This document shows positions 26,538-35,973 of a stretch of 64,000 nucleotides of DNA, in pieces. Position numbers and translations under genes: made by a program. Position 1 is the stretch's first letter, and each line of letters opens with the position of its first letter. This stretch comes from Haloechinothrix halophila YIM 93223 (lineage in GTDB: Bacteria; Actinomycetota; Actinomycetes; Mycobacteriales; Pseudonocardiaceae). The stretch lies in the NCBI RefSeq assembly GCF_000504245.1, contig NZ_KI632509.1, forward strand, positions 3,205,751 to 3,269,750, in the 5' to 3' direction. The notes under the pieces are model-generated. The model saw only the letters and a program-made list of their open reading frames with translations. It had not been told where the DNA came from and searched no databases.

Positions 26538-27685
26538 CACTCCACCACCGTGAGCCCGTGCGGCTGGGTGTTGAGCGGCTCGACACCGTCCTCGGTGACA
26601 ACGACGATGTCCTCGATCCGCGCACCCCAGCGGCCTTCGTGGTATATGCCCGGCTCGACGCTGAACGCCATGCCCGGTTCCAGCGGCAGGTCGTTGCCCG
26701 CCATCATGTACGGCTCCTCGTGCACGTCGAGGCCGATGCCGTGGCCGGTGCGGTGGATGAACCGTTCGCCGAAGCCCGCCTCGGTGATCGGTTCCCGCGC
26801 CGCGGCGTCGATAGCCGACGCGGGCACGCCGGGCCGCACCGCATGCACCGCTGCCCGCTGCGCCAGCTCCAGCACGGCGTAGGCGTCAAGCACGTCAGGC
26901 TGCGCGGGCTGGCCGATCGAATAGGTACGGGTGCAGTCAGAGTTGTAGCCCTCCGGGATCGGGCCGCCGATGTCGACAACCACGACGTCGCCCGCCTCGA
27001 GCGCCCGATCGGACACGTCGTGGTGCGGGCTCGCCCCGTTCGGGCCCGAGCCGACGATGATGAACTCCGCCTCGGTGTGGCCTTCCTCGACGATCGCGGC
27101 GGCGATATCCGCGCCGACCTCCGCCTCGGTGCGGCCGGCTCGCAGCAGGGACGGCACCCGTGCGTGTACCCGGTCGATCGCTGCGGCGGCGGTGCGCAGC
27201 GCGGCGATCTCGTCAGCGTCCTTGCGCATCCGCAGTTCCCGGACGATCGGGCCCGCCAGCACCTGCTCGGCGTCCAGCGCGCCCCGCAGCGTCAGCACGT
27301 GTAGCGCGATGGTGTTGTCGCTGACCGCGACCCGATTCACCGAGCCACCGCGTCCTGCCAAGTCCGCGACCATGCGGTACGGGTCCTGCCCGTCCACCCA
27401 GGTGACGACGTCAACGCCGAGGTCATCGAACGGCACGTCCGCGAACCCGGCCGCCTCCAGCGCGGGCAGCACCAACGCGGGCGGCGCGTCCCCCGCGGGC
27501 ACCACGAGTGTCGACAGGCGTTCGAACGAGCCGCCCGCCTGCCCGATCAGATACCGCAGATCGGAACCGGGCGCGATGAGCAGTGCGTCAGTGTCGGCGG
27601 CCGCCGCCGCGGCGCGGGCGCGGGCGATCCTGGCGCGCAGCCGGGACGGGCTCGGAGCAGGTGTGTGGAGTGAACGACGGGACAT
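26537..27685 (-). CDS. M24-family aminopeptidase (Xaa-Pro peptidase, PepE-like)
   Basis: 382 residues with a creatinase-type N-terminal domain and a pita-bread catalytic domain. The five metal ligands are visible: Asp in VVVDIGGP, Asp in SDCTRTYS, His in HRTGHGIGLDVHE, Glu in SVEPGIYHE and Glu in GARIEDIVVV. It removes N-terminal residues before proline or splits Xaa-Pro dipeptides. In M. tuberculosis the equivalent locus is pepE next to the Rv2090 exonuclease gene, as here. It overlaps the Lrp-type regulator downstream. Confidence 0.92.
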   Translation of the reverse strand: MSRRSLHTPAPSPSRLRARIARARAAAAAADTDALLIAPGSDLRYLIGQAGGSFERLSTLVVPAGDAPPALVLPALEAAGFADVPFDDLGVDVVTWVDGQDPYRMVADLAGRGGSVNRVAVSDNTIALHVLTLRGALDAEQVLAGPIVRELRMRKDADEIAALRTAAAAIDRVHARVPSLLRAGRTEAEVGADIAAAIVEEGHTEAEFIIVGSGPNGASPHHDVSDRALEAGDVVVVDIGGPIPEGYNSDCTRTYSIGQPAQPDVLDAYAVLELAQRAAVHAVRPGVPASAIDAAAREPITEAGFGERFIHRTGHGIGLDVHEEPYMMAGNDLPLEPGMAFSVEPGIYHEGRWGARIEDIVVVTEDGVEPLNTQPHGLTVVE

Positions 27686-27762
27686 GCCCCGAGCCTAGCC
27701 GCGACCCCCGAATCGCACGCGGGGCGACCCGCCGCGCGCCGAGCTATGGCAAGCTGCACCGC

Positions 27763-28728
27763 ATGAGTGCCCCGTCCGATCGACCGCTCGCTCTGCTCGA
27801 TGCCGCCAGCCTGTACTTCCGCTCGTTCTTCGCGCTGCCCGAGTCACTGCGCGCGCCGGACGGCACGCCGGTCAACGCCGTCCGTGGCTTCGCGGACACC
27901 GTGGCGCGCATCCTCACCGACCGCAAGCCGGAACGCCTCGTCGCGTGCCTTGATGCCGACTGGCGCCCGCAGTTCCGCGTCGACCTGCTGCCGAGCTACA
28001 AGGCGCACCGGGTCGCGGAAGAGGGTGCCGAGGAGGCAGCCGATGGCACGATCGCCGAGGAGGTTCCTGACACGCTCAGCCCGCAGGTGCCGATCATTCT
28101 CGACCTGCTCGAGGCATGCGGGCTCGCCACGGCGGAGGCGGCTGGCTACGAGGCCGACGACGTCATCGGCACCCTGACCGCGCGGGAGCGGACCAACCCC
28201 GTCGAGGTGATCACCGGGGACCGCGACCTGTTCCAGCTGGTGCGCACCGAGCCGACCCCGGCGTCGGTGATCTACGTCGGCAAGGGCTGGGCGAAGGCCG
28301 ACGTGCTCACGCCCGCCGACATCGCGCGGCGTTACGGGGTGCCGGAGACCGACGCGGGCGCGGCGTACGCGGCGATGGCGGTGCTGCGCGGTGACCCGTC
28401 AGACGGGCTACCCGGCGTCACCGGGATCGGGGAGAAGACGGCGGCCAAGCTGATCACCCGGTTCGGGTCGCTGCCCGGACTGCTCGACGCCGCCCGTGAT
28501 GAGCACCCCGACGTGCCGAAGCGGGTGCGCACCCAGCTCGCTGCGGCGGCCGACTACCTCGCGGTGGCGCCGACCGTGGTCGCCGTGGTGCCGGACGCGC
28601 CGGTGACGTTCTCCCGCGACGATCGGGTGCCGGACGGCCCCGCCGCCCCAGAGCGGGTGGCCGAGCTGGCCGAACGCTGGAATCTGGGCGGTTCGGCCGA
28701 CCGGCTGCTCGCCGCGCTCGGCGGCTGA
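27763..28728 (+). CDS. 5'-3' exonuclease (Pol I N-terminal-domain type)
   Basis: 321 residues resembling the 5' nuclease domain of DNA polymerase I as a stand-alone protein. Metal-binding acidic residues sit in LALLDAASLYFRSF, ACLDADWRPQFR, YEADDVIGTL and VITGDRDLFQLV. The helix-hairpin-helix region is SDGLPGVTGIGEKTAAKLI. It should remove RNA primers and flaps. The ATG at 27763 is chosen because the conserved domain starts there; the open frame extends 60 codons upstream. It is divergent from the M24 aminopeptidase gene. Confidence 0.93.
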   Translation: MSAPSDRPLALLDAASLYFRSFFALPESLRAPDGTPVNAVRGFADTVARILTDRKPERLVACLDADWRPQFRVDLLPSYKAHRVAEEGAEEAADGTIAEEVPDTLSPQVPIILDLLEACGLATAEAAGYEADDVIGTLTARERTNPVEVITGDRDLFQLVRTEPTPASVIYVGKGWAKADVLTPADIARRYGVPETDAGAAYAAMAVLRGDPSDGLPGVTGIGEKTAAKLITRFGSLPGLLDAARDEHPDVPKRVRTQLAAAADYLAVAPTVVAVVPDAPVTFSRDDRVPDGPAAPERVAELAERWNLGGSADRLLAALGG

Positions 28729-28807
28729 CCAGCGCGAGGCTGCCCGTTGCTCGTTGCCGGTTGGCCGAGCCCCTTGCCCGCCCGACGCGGCTCCGCACGC
28801 TTCGCCG

Positions 28808-29269
28808 CTACTCTGGCCTGCCGACCTCGTAGTCACCCTTGTCGCTGGTCACCCTGATCGGCACCGACTTCTTCTCGCCCGCGATCGTCGCGGTGCAGCG
28901 GAACGTCGTGCCGCGCACCACCGGCCGGTTCGGCGGGCAGATCACCAGCTGGACGTGCTCGATCCGGTAGTGCCTGGCGAGCATGCTGTAGACGGCGTCC
29001 TGCACCTCGGTGTGGTCGAACCTCGGCGGCTTCCGCGAGGTCGCCCTGCCACGGCTGGGCAGCGGCGGCACCGCGGTCCCCGGCACGGTGCCGAGGCTCG
29101 CGGTCGATGTCAGCGTCGGTGACGGGCTCGGCGTCCCAGGCGACACCGGAGCCTGCGAATCACACGCGGTACTCAGCGCCGCGACCACGACCGCCAACAA
29201 CGAGGCGCGCGACGACACGGTAGGCACGCCGCGTCGGGGTGGCTGGAGCCGTAACGGACTCGCGTCCAC
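28808..29269 (-). CDS. DUF4333 lipoprotein
   Basis: 153 residues. The signal peptide ends in a lipobox ALSTAC (Cys36), followed by a Pro/Ser/Thr linker and a C-terminal DUF4333 domain of about 65 residues (VQDAVYSMLARHYRIEHVQL; CPPNRPVVRGTTFRC; KKSVPIRVTSDKGDYEV). The two cysteines of that domain probably form a disulfide. Function unknown; the same domain closes the protein at 32215-33033. The GTG at 29269 has AAGGAG seven bases upstream, and TAAGAT on the minus strand at 29295-29300 is a possible -10 box. Confidence 0.75.
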   Translation of the reverse strand: MDASPLRLQPPRRGVPTVSSRASLLAVVVAALSTACDSQAPVSPGTPSPSPTLTSTASLGTVPGTAVPPLPSRGRATSRKPPRFDHTEVQDAVYSMLARHYRIEHVQLVICPPNRPVVRGTTFRCTATIAGEKKSVPIRVTSDKGDYEVGRPE

Positions 29270-29338
29270 GGCGGTGCTCCTTCTAGCGTCTTAGATCTTA
29301 GGCCGGTTGGCGTAGACGTTACGCCAGACCGGTGACGA

Positions 29339-30556
29339 CTAGAAGAAGCTACCGCACCAAGGGGAACTATCCGTGACCACCAGTCGGTGTGCCGCGCCGA
29401 GCGCGTCATCGTCGGCGCCAGCGGCGGTAACCTCGATCCTTCCGACAGCGGCCAGATCGGCCACGCGCCACCCGCCGAGGTAAAGCATGCCGAGCGTGTC
29501 AACGTCGAGAGCGAGTTGCGCTGGCTCCGTCGTCGGTTCGCTACCGGCCGCGGAGAGCCGGTAGCGGCCAGAGTTGTGCTTCAGTATCGGATCGGACACC
29601 TCGAACACCACGGCATCGTCCCCGGCGTAGCCGCGGGCATTCAACGCGGCGGGCACGTCGACCAGCCGCAACCACAGATCGTCCTCGACGGACATCGTCG
29701 AGACGGCGCGGTAGTCGGTGAGCAGCGCTTCGAGCGGCGCGTCGACGGGCTGCCAGCGGGACTCGATCCGGGTGATCAGGTCCACCCTGAGCAGCGCCCG
29801 CCACAGATCGGCGTAGGCGGCAGGGGTCGCCGCGGCCATGTCCTCGACGTACATCACGGCCACGTCGTCGGCGACGTCCTCGGTGACGACACGGTAGGAG
29901 GCGTAGCCGTCCGGCCCGTCGCTGCCGTGGTGCACCGCGAGCCGCATCAGTCCGGACTCGGTGCGGTAATGACCCTCCCACATCGGCCAGAAGTGCTCCG
30001 TACGGTCCAGCATGCCTGCACGCGAGCGGGCGAGCCGCGCGTACACGTCCGGGAGCAGCTCCAGCGCGGCGTCGAGATCGTACAGCTCAACCTCACCGTC
30101 GGCAGGCGCGCTCGCGCGCACCTCGGCGCGGCGCCGGTCCAGCCGCCTGCTGCGCACATGAGCGGCGATGCCGTAGCCGTAGCGGCCGTAGATGACGGCT
30201 TCACTCGCGTGCAGTCCCGCCACCGGCACGCCGCGCTCAGCGCAATCGGCGAGCTGGGCCGTCATCAGATCAGTCAGCACGCCACGCCGGGTGCGGTCGG
30301 CGCGCACCCCCACGCCCGTGACGGCGGCCATTGGCACCGTGCCGCCGGGCACGGTCAGCGTGGTGTCGATCGCCCGCGCGGTGCCAACCAAGGTGTCATT
30401 CTCGAACGCGCCGAGGGTGCGGCCGTCCTGATAGGTGCGCCGTGCGCGCTGCCACCGCTCGTCAGTGAGCGGTGCCGCGTGCAGCGAGGCGCGGAACAAC
30501 GTGTGCGCCGACCGGATCTCGGTGGCGTCGAGTGTCCTGATCGAACGATCCGTCAT
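29339..30556 (-). CDS. Eis-family GNAT N-acetyltransferase
   Basis: 405 residues, the typical Eis length. The N-terminal GNAT domain carries MAAVTGVGVRADRTRRGVLTDLM, matching the acetyl-CoA loop (here VGVRADRTRRGVL). A second GNAT-like domain and a C-terminal SCP2-like domain follow (YLGGWRVADLAAVGRIEV). The protein ends CGSFF; in Eis proteins the terminal Phe carboxylate is the catalytic base. Known members acetylate aminoglycosides or protein and polyamine amines. The ATG at 30556 is where similarity begins; there is no good ribosome site. Confidence 0.9.
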   Translation of the reverse strand: MTDRSIRTLDATEIRSAHTLFRASLHAAPLTDERWQRARRTYQDGRTLGAFENDTLVGTARAIDTTLTVPGGTVPMAAVTGVGVRADRTRRGVLTDLMTAQLADCAERGVPVAGLHASEAVIYGRYGYGIAAHVRSRRLDRRRAEVRASAPADGEVELYDLDAALELLPDVYARLARSRAGMLDRTEHFWPMWEGHYRTESGLMRLAVHHGSDGPDGYASYRVVTEDVADDVAVMYVEDMAAATPAAYADLWRALLRVDLITRIESRWQPVDAPLEALLTDYRAVSTMSVEDDLWLRLVDVPAALNARGYAGDDAVVFEVSDPILKHNSGRYRLSAAGSEPTTEPAQLALDVDTLGMLYLGGWRVADLAAVGRIEVTAAGADDDALGAAHRLVVTDSSPWCGSFF

Positions 30557-30782
30557 GACGGGATCGTCGCGCAGCCGCCACACGGCGCGCCACTGAATTT
30601 CCGGTATCAGACCAGGCCAGCCCGACACTGGGAGCCGTTCGTGCCGTGCCAGCCAAACGCTTTCCTGCGAAGGTCCAGCCCTTGCCCTGGCCAGCGGATC
30701 TCGCTGCCATCGCCCATACCTCGATGGATGCACGTGCAGGGAAAGTTCTACGGAAGTACAGCAGGGGTTCCACACCTGAGAC

Positions 30783-30798
30783 TAGAACAGGCGTTCGA
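30783..30798. promoter_or_regulatory. SOS (LexA) box upstream of the DUF222-HNH gene
   Basis: TAGAAC-AGGC-GTTCGA matches the mycobacterial LexA box TCGAAC-N4-GTTCGA at 11 of 12 conserved positions. It overlaps the -35 region of the predicted promoter at 30807-30812 and lies 21 bp before the start codon. 13E12-family genes in M. tuberculosis are known LexA targets. Confidence 0.75.
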
Positions 30799-30806
30799 TA
30801 GGAGTC

Positions 30807-30812
30807 TAGGAT
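30807..30812 (+). promoter_or_regulatory. -10 box of the DUF222-HNH gene, probably leaderless
   Basis: TAGGAT fits the actinobacterial TAnnnT -10 pattern and ends seven bases before the ATG at 30820, so the transcript would begin at or near the start codon. No ribosome binding site is needed. Confidence 0.55.
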
Positions 30813-30819
30813 TGGGGGT

Positions 30820-32127
30820 ATGAGCAGCGCAGATGTTCTTCTCCCGGAGCCCGGCCCGTACGGTTGGTGGGAAGCGGCCGATGCCGAGTTGGCTGAGGCG
30901 CTGCGGGTGGCTGAGGAGGTGCGGAATCGTGCCGAGGCTGCTCAGGCGGCGGTGTTGGCCGAGATTCAGTCGCGGGGTGTGTTCGCTACGTATGGCTATC
31001 CGTCGCTGGCGACACTGCAGCGCGACCTGCTGCGGATCAGCACCACCGAGGCGACCAAGCGCGCTAAGCGGGCGACATTGCTGCACCCCACTCGCGAGGG
31101 GACGAGTGAGAAGCCCGCGGCGGCGCCGATGGCCGCGCAGGCCGCGGCTGAGGGTGTGCTCAACCCCGGCCACGTCGACGCGATCAGCGAGACCATGGCC
31201 GCGATGCCCGCCGATATCGACGACACCGAACGCGCCGGCTACGAGAAGACGCTGATCGATTTGGCGCGGCAGGCACAACCCGCGGTGGTGCGCCGCGCCG
31301 GACGCCACCTACTCGCCCTGCTCGACCCCGACGGCCGTGAACCGAACGACGATGCTGAGTTGGCGGAGCCGGAGCGGGAACTGGTGTGGTCCTGGACCCG
31401 CCACAACCGGTTCAAGCTGCGCGGCACCCTCGACTCCGAATCCGGACAGCTGTTGGAAACGCTGCTCTCGGCGCTGGCCAAGCCCCGGCCCACGGTGGAG
31501 GGCATGCCGGATCAGCGCACCACTGGCCAACGCCAGGGGGATGCGTTCGCCGAACTGCTCGACTACACCCAACGCGCCACCGCACGCCCCACCGAAGCCG
31601 GTGAAACCCCGGTAGTGACCGTGTCGATGACGCTGGATCAACTACTCCGCCGCGACCCCCTCATCGACAGTGATCGGGCGGTGCAGCAGATGCTGGGCGA
31701 CACCCCCATCCTGAACTGGGAGTGCCCGGTCACCGCGGAACAAGCCCGCCGCCTGGCCTGCGACGCCCGCCTCATCCCCGCCGTCCTCGGCTCCACCGGC
31801 GAAATCCTCGACCTCGGCCGCGAGGTGCGCACCGCCACCCGCGCCCAACGCCGCGCCCTCGCCGCCCGCGACGGCGGCTGCATCATGTGTTCCCGCACGA
31901 TGCGCTGGTGCCAAGTCCACCACATCACCTGGTGGGAACACGGCGGCACCACCACCCTCGACAACCTCTGCCTGCTCTGCACCGCCTGCCACCGACTCGT
32001 CCACCACGCCGGGTGGGATATCCGCATGACCACCAACGGCAAGCCGGAATGCCTCCCACCCGCGTGGCTTGATCCGGCGCGTCAGCCGAGACAGTTCACC
32101 GCACCCCACACCGAACCCCTCGGCTAG
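30820..32127 (+). CDS. DUF222 / HNH endonuclease, 13E12 repeat family
   Basis: 435 residues. The N-terminal ~320 residues are the DUF222 (13E12) region (LAEALRVAEEVRNRAEAAQAAV; LNPGHVDAISETMAAMP). The C-terminal HNH domain at about 353-395 contains CIMCSRTMRWCQVHHI, WWEHGG, TTLDNLCLLCTACHRLVHH, with two CxxC zinc pairs and the HH catalytic motif. The family is multi-copy in actinobacteria and sometimes associated with REP13E12 elements; I see no flanking element repeats here. A SOS box and a leaderless promoter indicate DNA-damage induction. Confidence 0.9.
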   Translation: MSSADVLLPEPGPYGWWEAADAELAEALRVAEEVRNRAEAAQAAVLAEIQSRGVFATYGYPSLATLQRDLLRISTTEATKRAKRATLLHPTREGTSEKPAAAPMAAQAAAEGVLNPGHVDAISETMAAMPADIDDTERAGYEKTLIDLARQAQPAVVRRAGRHLLALLDPDGREPNDDAELAEPERELVWSWTRHNRFKLRGTLDSESGQLLETLLSALAKPRPTVEGMPDQRTTGQRQGDAFAELLDYTQRATARPTEAGETPVVTVSMTLDQLLRRDPLIDSDRAVQQMLGDTPILNWECPVTAEQARRLACDARLIPAVLGSTGEILDLGREVRTATRAQRRALAARDGGCIMCSRTMRWCQVHHITWWEHGGTTTLDNLCLLCTACHRLVHHAGWDIRMTTNGKPECLPPAWLDPARQPRQFTAPHTEPLG

Positions 32128-32214
32128 CAGCCAGCGCCAGCCGAGCCACAACCACACACCGGCCCACCGCGACCAGCACCACTGGCCGCGGCACAGCCGC
32201 GCGCTAGGCCCTAG

Positions 32215-33033
32215 TCAGGGAGTCTCGACCTGGTACTTCGGCGGGTCGGCCTCGGCATCAACCACCCTGATCGGCACGTCCTTCTGCTCACCGTCGACGG
32301 TGACCGTGCAGGTGAAGGTGTGGTCCTGCTGCACCGGCTGGTCGGCTGGGCACGACGCGCTGCCCTGGTCGAAGTCGACGTCCTCGTCGGTCAGGATCTG
32401 CTCGACGCCCTGCTCGACGCCGGCGGCGTCGAAGACCTTCTCCTTGAAGAAGAACCCTGGCGCGATGAAGCCGAGCACGACGACCACGACGACGAGCAGC
32501 ACCAACACGCCGATGCCAATCCACAGCGGTGCCTTCGACTTCTTCTGCTGCTCCGGCTCCATGCCGGGTGGATACTGGCCGAAACCTCCGGGCTGGCCGC
32601 TGGGCGGCTGGCCGTAGGGCGCGCCGTACGGCTGCTGCGCCCACTGCTGACCCCACTGGTCCTGGCCCGGCTGGCCCCACTGGTCCTGACCTGGCTGGCC
32701 GGGCTGGGCCCATGGCTGCTGCGGCTGCGGCCCGCTCGGTGGGTACGTCCCGCCGGGCTGTGGCTGACCGTAGGGCTGCTGGGCCCATTGATCGTGGCCT
32801 TGCTGCGGATAACCAGCGGGGTACTGACCCCATTGCTGGCCCCACTGGTCCTGTCCCGGTTGGCCGTAGGGCTGCTGCGCCCACTGCTCCTGGCCAGGCT
32901 GGGCCGGTTGGCCGTACCCAGGAGCAGGCACGCCGCCCGCTTGCTGGCCCCCCGTCGCCGGATCGCCGTAGGGTTGCTGCCCCCACTGCCGCGAGTCCCA
33001 CTGCGGGTCACTGCCGCCATACGGCGTGCTCAT
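32215..33033 (-). CDS. DUF4333 membrane protein with Gln/Pro/Gly/Trp-rich cytoplasmic tail
   Basis: 272 residues. Residues 1-165 are low complexity, with imperfect repeats built on [17 protein letters not shown] basic patch (EQQKKSKAP) and one span (about 170-192, [20 protein letters not shown]) follow. The last ~75 residues are an extracytoplasmic DUF4333 domain with cysteines in SASCPADQP and TFTCTVTV. Topology is tail-in, domain-out. It lies in the position of Rv2091c between the exonuclease and helY in M. tuberculosis. Function unknown. Confidence 0.8.
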   Translation of the reverse strand: MSTPYGGSDPQWDSRQWGQQPYGDPATGGQQAGGVPAPGYGQPAQPGQEQWAQQPYGQPGQDQWGQQWGQYPAGYPQQGHDQWAQQPYGQPQPGGTYPPSGPQPQQPWAQPGQPGQDQWGQPGQDQWGQQWAQQPYGAPYGQPPSGQPGGFGQYPPGMEPEQQKKSKAPLWIGIGVLVLLVVVVVVLGFIAPGFFFKEKVFDAAGVEQGVEQILTDEDVDFDQGSASCPADQPVQQDHTFTCTVTVDGEQKDVPIRVVDAEADPPKYQVETP

Positions 33034-33083
33034 GTCGTCCTCCGCCAGTTACCACGTCTGTTGCTGCGTGGATCCAACCACAC

Positions 33084-33128
33084 CACGCGGTATACGCCCA
33101 GTGAAGCCTCCCAGGCGTATGCCGCGTG
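33084..33128 (-). terminator. Hairpin between helY and the DUF4333 gene
   Basis: Arms 33084-33098 and 33114-33128 (15 bases each, one mismatch; core GGCGTAT) enclose a 15-base loop. It lies 14 bp past the helY stop on the minus strand and before the start of the next gene, so it probably ends the helY transcript. Confidence 0.6.
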
Positions 33129-33141
33129 CTACTCATATCAC

Positions 33142-35907
33142 TCACACACTGCCCGCCGCGACAACTCCCCGTCGCAACGATCGCGCCGCCGTGCCAGCGG
33201 CGGCACCAACCGGGTCCGCCTTGCCGAGCACATCCCTGAGCTGCTCCAGCATGTCGATCACCTGGCGGCACCAGCGCACGAAGTCTCCAGCGGAGAGTTC
33301 CTGGCCGTTCTGCTCCGCCGTCGTGAGCACCTTCTCCAGCGACTCGCCGCGCGCCCAGCGATACACCGGCCACGCGAACCCGGCGTCCGGCTCGCGGGTG
33401 CGGCCGAGCCGGTGCCTGCGCTCGTCGTCGACCAGCTCGGCCCACAACGCCGCCGTACGCTGCCAGGCATCGCTCACCGCGCCAGCGGGCAACCTCGGCT
33501 CCCCCGCGCTGTCCCTGCGCGCCTCGAACACCAGCGTGGACACCACGGCGGCGAGCTCAGCTGGCTGCAGGTCGCGCCACAGCTCGTGCCGCACGCACTC
33601 CGCAGCGAGCAAGTCGGATTCGCTGTAGATGCGGGCCAGCCGCGCACCGTCGGCGGTGACGGTGTTGCCGTCTTCCGCGAGGTAGCCCCGCTCGGTGAGC
33701 AGCGCCCTGATCCTGTCGAACGCCCGCACCAGCGAGTGCGTCGTCGCTGCCACCTTCTCCTCCAGCTTGCGGTTCTCCGCGACGAGGCGTTCGTGGCGCT
33801 CCACCCACCGCAGATTGGCCTCCCGCTCAGGCAGCCCGTGTGCCGGATGCGAGCGCAGCGCCTTACGCAAGCTCACCAGCTCAGGATCGGAGTTCGCGTC
33901 CTTGCGTTGCTTGCGCCGCCGTCCCGGCGCGACGATGCCGCTGTCCCGCAGATGCGACGCGATGTCGCGACGGGTCTTGGGTGAACGCAGCTCCACACGC
34001 TTGGGCAACCGGATGTGGCCGAGCTTGTCCACCGGCGCGGGGAAGTCGGACGCCGATAGCGGGCCGGACCAGCGGTCCTCGGTCACCACGATCGGCCGGG
34101 GCTCGGCCACCGGGTCGAGACCGGGGTCGACGACGACCGCGATACCGGCGCGCCTGCCGGACGGCACCGCGATGACGTCGCCCTTACGCAGCTTCTCCAG
34201 CGAGCGCGCCGTCTCCTGCTTGCGGGACGCGGTGTTCTGCTTGGCGAGCAGCTTCTCCTGGTCCGAGATCCGCTTGCGCAGCGCCGCGTACTCGCGGAGC
34301 TCGTCGAAGTCGGCGTCAACGGCCTCGGCGTAGCCTTCCAGCGCCTCCTTGTTGCGTTCGATCTTCCGCGACAGACCAACGACCGATCGATCGGCCTGGA
34401 ACTGGGCGAACGACTGTTCCAGCAGTTCGCGCGCCTCCGCGGCACCCACCTGCGCGACCAAATTGACGGCCATGTTGTAGCCGGGCCGGAACGACGAACG
34501 CAGCGGGTAAGTGCGGGTGGAAGCGAGTCCCGCTACCTGTTTCGGGTCGATGTCGGGCTGCCACAGCACGACGGCGTGGCCCTCGACGTCGATGCCTCGC
34601 CGCCCCGCGCGGCCGGTGAGCTGGGTGTACTCCCCTGGTGTGAGATCGACGTGCGCTTCGCCGTTGTATTTGACCAATCGTTCCAGCACCACGGTGCGGG
34701 CGGGCATGTTGATGCCCAGCGCCAGCGTCTCGGTCGCGAACACGACTTTGACCAGGCCCCGGACGAACAGCTCCTCGACGGTCTCCTTGAACGCGGGCAG
34801 CAGCCCGGCGTGATGAGCCGCGATGCCGCGTTCCAGGGCGTCTCGCCACTCCCAGTAGCCGAGCACACCGAGGTCGCCTTCCGGCAGATCGCGAGTCCGT
34901 TCGTCGATGATCGTCCGCGCCTGCTCGACCTCATCGGGACCGTTGAGCCGCAGCCCCGCCCGGCAGCACTGGTCGACGGCAGCGTCGCAGCCGGCGCGGG
35001 AGAAGATGAACACGATCGCAGGCAGCAGCCCGTTGCGGTCCAGCCGATCGATGACGTCGACCCGTGACGGCGGACGGTAGCGCGGTCCACGCGGATAGCG
35101 CTTGCGGCCACGGCCCCGCAGGGCCGCGGGGCCGTACGCCCTGCTGATCTCCTGCGCCTTGCGCAGCAGCGACGGGTTGATGCGGTCGTGCCGCGCGTCA
35201 TCGCTGGACGGGTCGTCGGTCTTCTCCGCGAACAGGTCGAACATCCGGTTGCCGATCATCATGTGCTGCCACAGCGGCACCGGCCGATGCTCGTCGACGA
35301 CGACCGTGGTGTCACCCCTGACCGTGACCAGCCAGTCGCCGAACTCCTCGGCGTTGCTGACCGTGGCGGACAACCCGACGACGCGAACGTACTCCGGCAG
35401 GTGCAGGATCACTTCCTCCCACACCGCGCCCCGGAACCGGTCGGCGAGGTAGTGGATCTCGTCCATCACGACGTAGCCGAGGTCGGTGATCGTGGACGAG
35501 CCCGCGTAGAGCATGTTGCGCAGCACCTCGGTGGTCATCACCACGATCTGCGCGTTGCCGTTGATCGAGACGTCGCCGGTGAGCAGCCCGACGGTGTCGG
35601 CGTCGTAGCGGGCAACCAGTTCGGTGTATTTCTGGTTGGACAGCGCCTTGATGGGCGTGGTGTAGAAGCACTTACGCCCCTCGGCCAGCGCGAGATGCAC
35701 CGCGAACTCGCCCACCACTGTCTTGCCAGCGCCGGTCGGCGCACAGAGCAGCACGCCGTGCCCGTCCTCCAGCGCCTCACAGCCCTGGCGCTGGAACGGG
35801 TCAAACTCGAAGGCCGCGGCCGCTTGGAAGGCCGTGAGCTGGGGATACGCCGATCGGCGGCGTGATTCCCGGTACGCGGCGGCAGGAGACGTCAGTCGGT
35901 CAGCCAC
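33142..35907 (-). CDS. helY: HelY-type Ski2-like DEAD/DEAH-box helicase
   Basis: 921 residues. Walker A APTGAGKT is at 56-63 and the DEIH box at 149-152 (VVMDEIHYLADRF). The second RecA domain has GINMPARTVVLERLVKYNGE and the QLTGRAGRRGID motif VI. A long insertion and a C-terminal DSHCT-like helical domain follow (GDFVRWCRQVIDMLEQL). These helicases unwind or remodel RNA; the bacterial substrate is not settled. GTG start at 35907. It follows tatC at the conserved tatA-tatC-helY position. Confidence 0.93.
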   Translation of the reverse strand: MADRLTSPAAAYRESRRRSAYPQLTAFQAAAAFEFDPFQRQGCEALEDGHGVLLCAPTGAGKTVVGEFAVHLALAEGRKCFYTTPIKALSNQKYTELVARYDADTVGLLTGDVSINGNAQIVVMTTEVLRNMLYAGSSTITDLGYVVMDEIHYLADRFRGAVWEEVILHLPEYVRVVGLSATVSNAEEFGDWLVTVRGDTTVVVDEHRPVPLWQHMMIGNRMFDLFAEKTDDPSSDDARHDRINPSLLRKAQEISRAYGPAALRGRGRKRYPRGPRYRPPSRVDVIDRLDRNGLLPAIVFIFSRAGCDAAVDQCCRAGLRLNGPDEVEQARTIIDERTRDLPEGDLGVLGYWEWRDALERGIAAHHAGLLPAFKETVEELFVRGLVKVVFATETLALGINMPARTVVLERLVKYNGEAHVDLTPGEYTQLTGRAGRRGIDVEGHAVVLWQPDIDPKQVAGLASTRTYPLRSSFRPGYNMAVNLVAQVGAAEARELLEQSFAQFQADRSVVGLSRKIERNKEALEGYAEAVDADFDELREYAALRKRISDQEKLLAKQNTASRKQETARSLEKLRKGDVIAVPSGRRAGIAVVVDPGLDPVAEPRPIVVTEDRWSGPLSASDFPAPVDKLGHIRLPKRVELRSPKTRRDIASHLRDSGIVAPGRRRKQRKDANSDPELVSLRKALRSHPAHGLPEREANLRWVERHERLVAENRKLEEKVAATTHSLVRAFDRIRALLTERGYLAEDGNTVTADGARLARIYSESDLLAAECVRHELWRDLQPAELAAVVSTLVFEARRDSAGEPRLPAGAVSDAWQRTAALWAELVDDERRHRLGRTREPDAGFAWPVYRWARGESLEKVLTTAEQNGQELSAGDFVRWCRQVIDMLEQLRDVLGKADPVGAAAGTAARSLRRGVVAAGSV

Positions 35908-35932
35908 GCCGCCAGGGTTTCACATTCGCGAC

Positions 35933-35953
35933 CGGATACGCATGCGGTATCCG
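35933..35953 (-). terminator. Short hairpin between tatC and helY
   Basis: CGGATAC (35933-35939) and GTATCCG (35947-35953) pair around a seven-base loop that itself contains GCATGC. It may attenuate read-through from tatC into helY. Small stem, so tentative. Confidence 0.35.
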
Positions 35954-35973
35954 CCTGACCCGGGCCGGAGCCA

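Noticed and set aside
29387-30823. 478-codon plus-strand ORF opposite the Eis-like gene
   Set aside because: The minus strand encodes a full-length Eis with C-terminal CGSFF; the plus frame is Arg/His/Val-rich noise.
30557-32214. REP13E12 mobile element around the HNH gene
   Set aside because: The coding family fits, but no terminal or direct repeats were found at the edges.
32320-33984. 554-codon plus-strand ORF opposite the DUF4333 gene and helY
   Set aside because: Low-complexity translation produced by the Gln/Pro repeat DNA read from the other strand.
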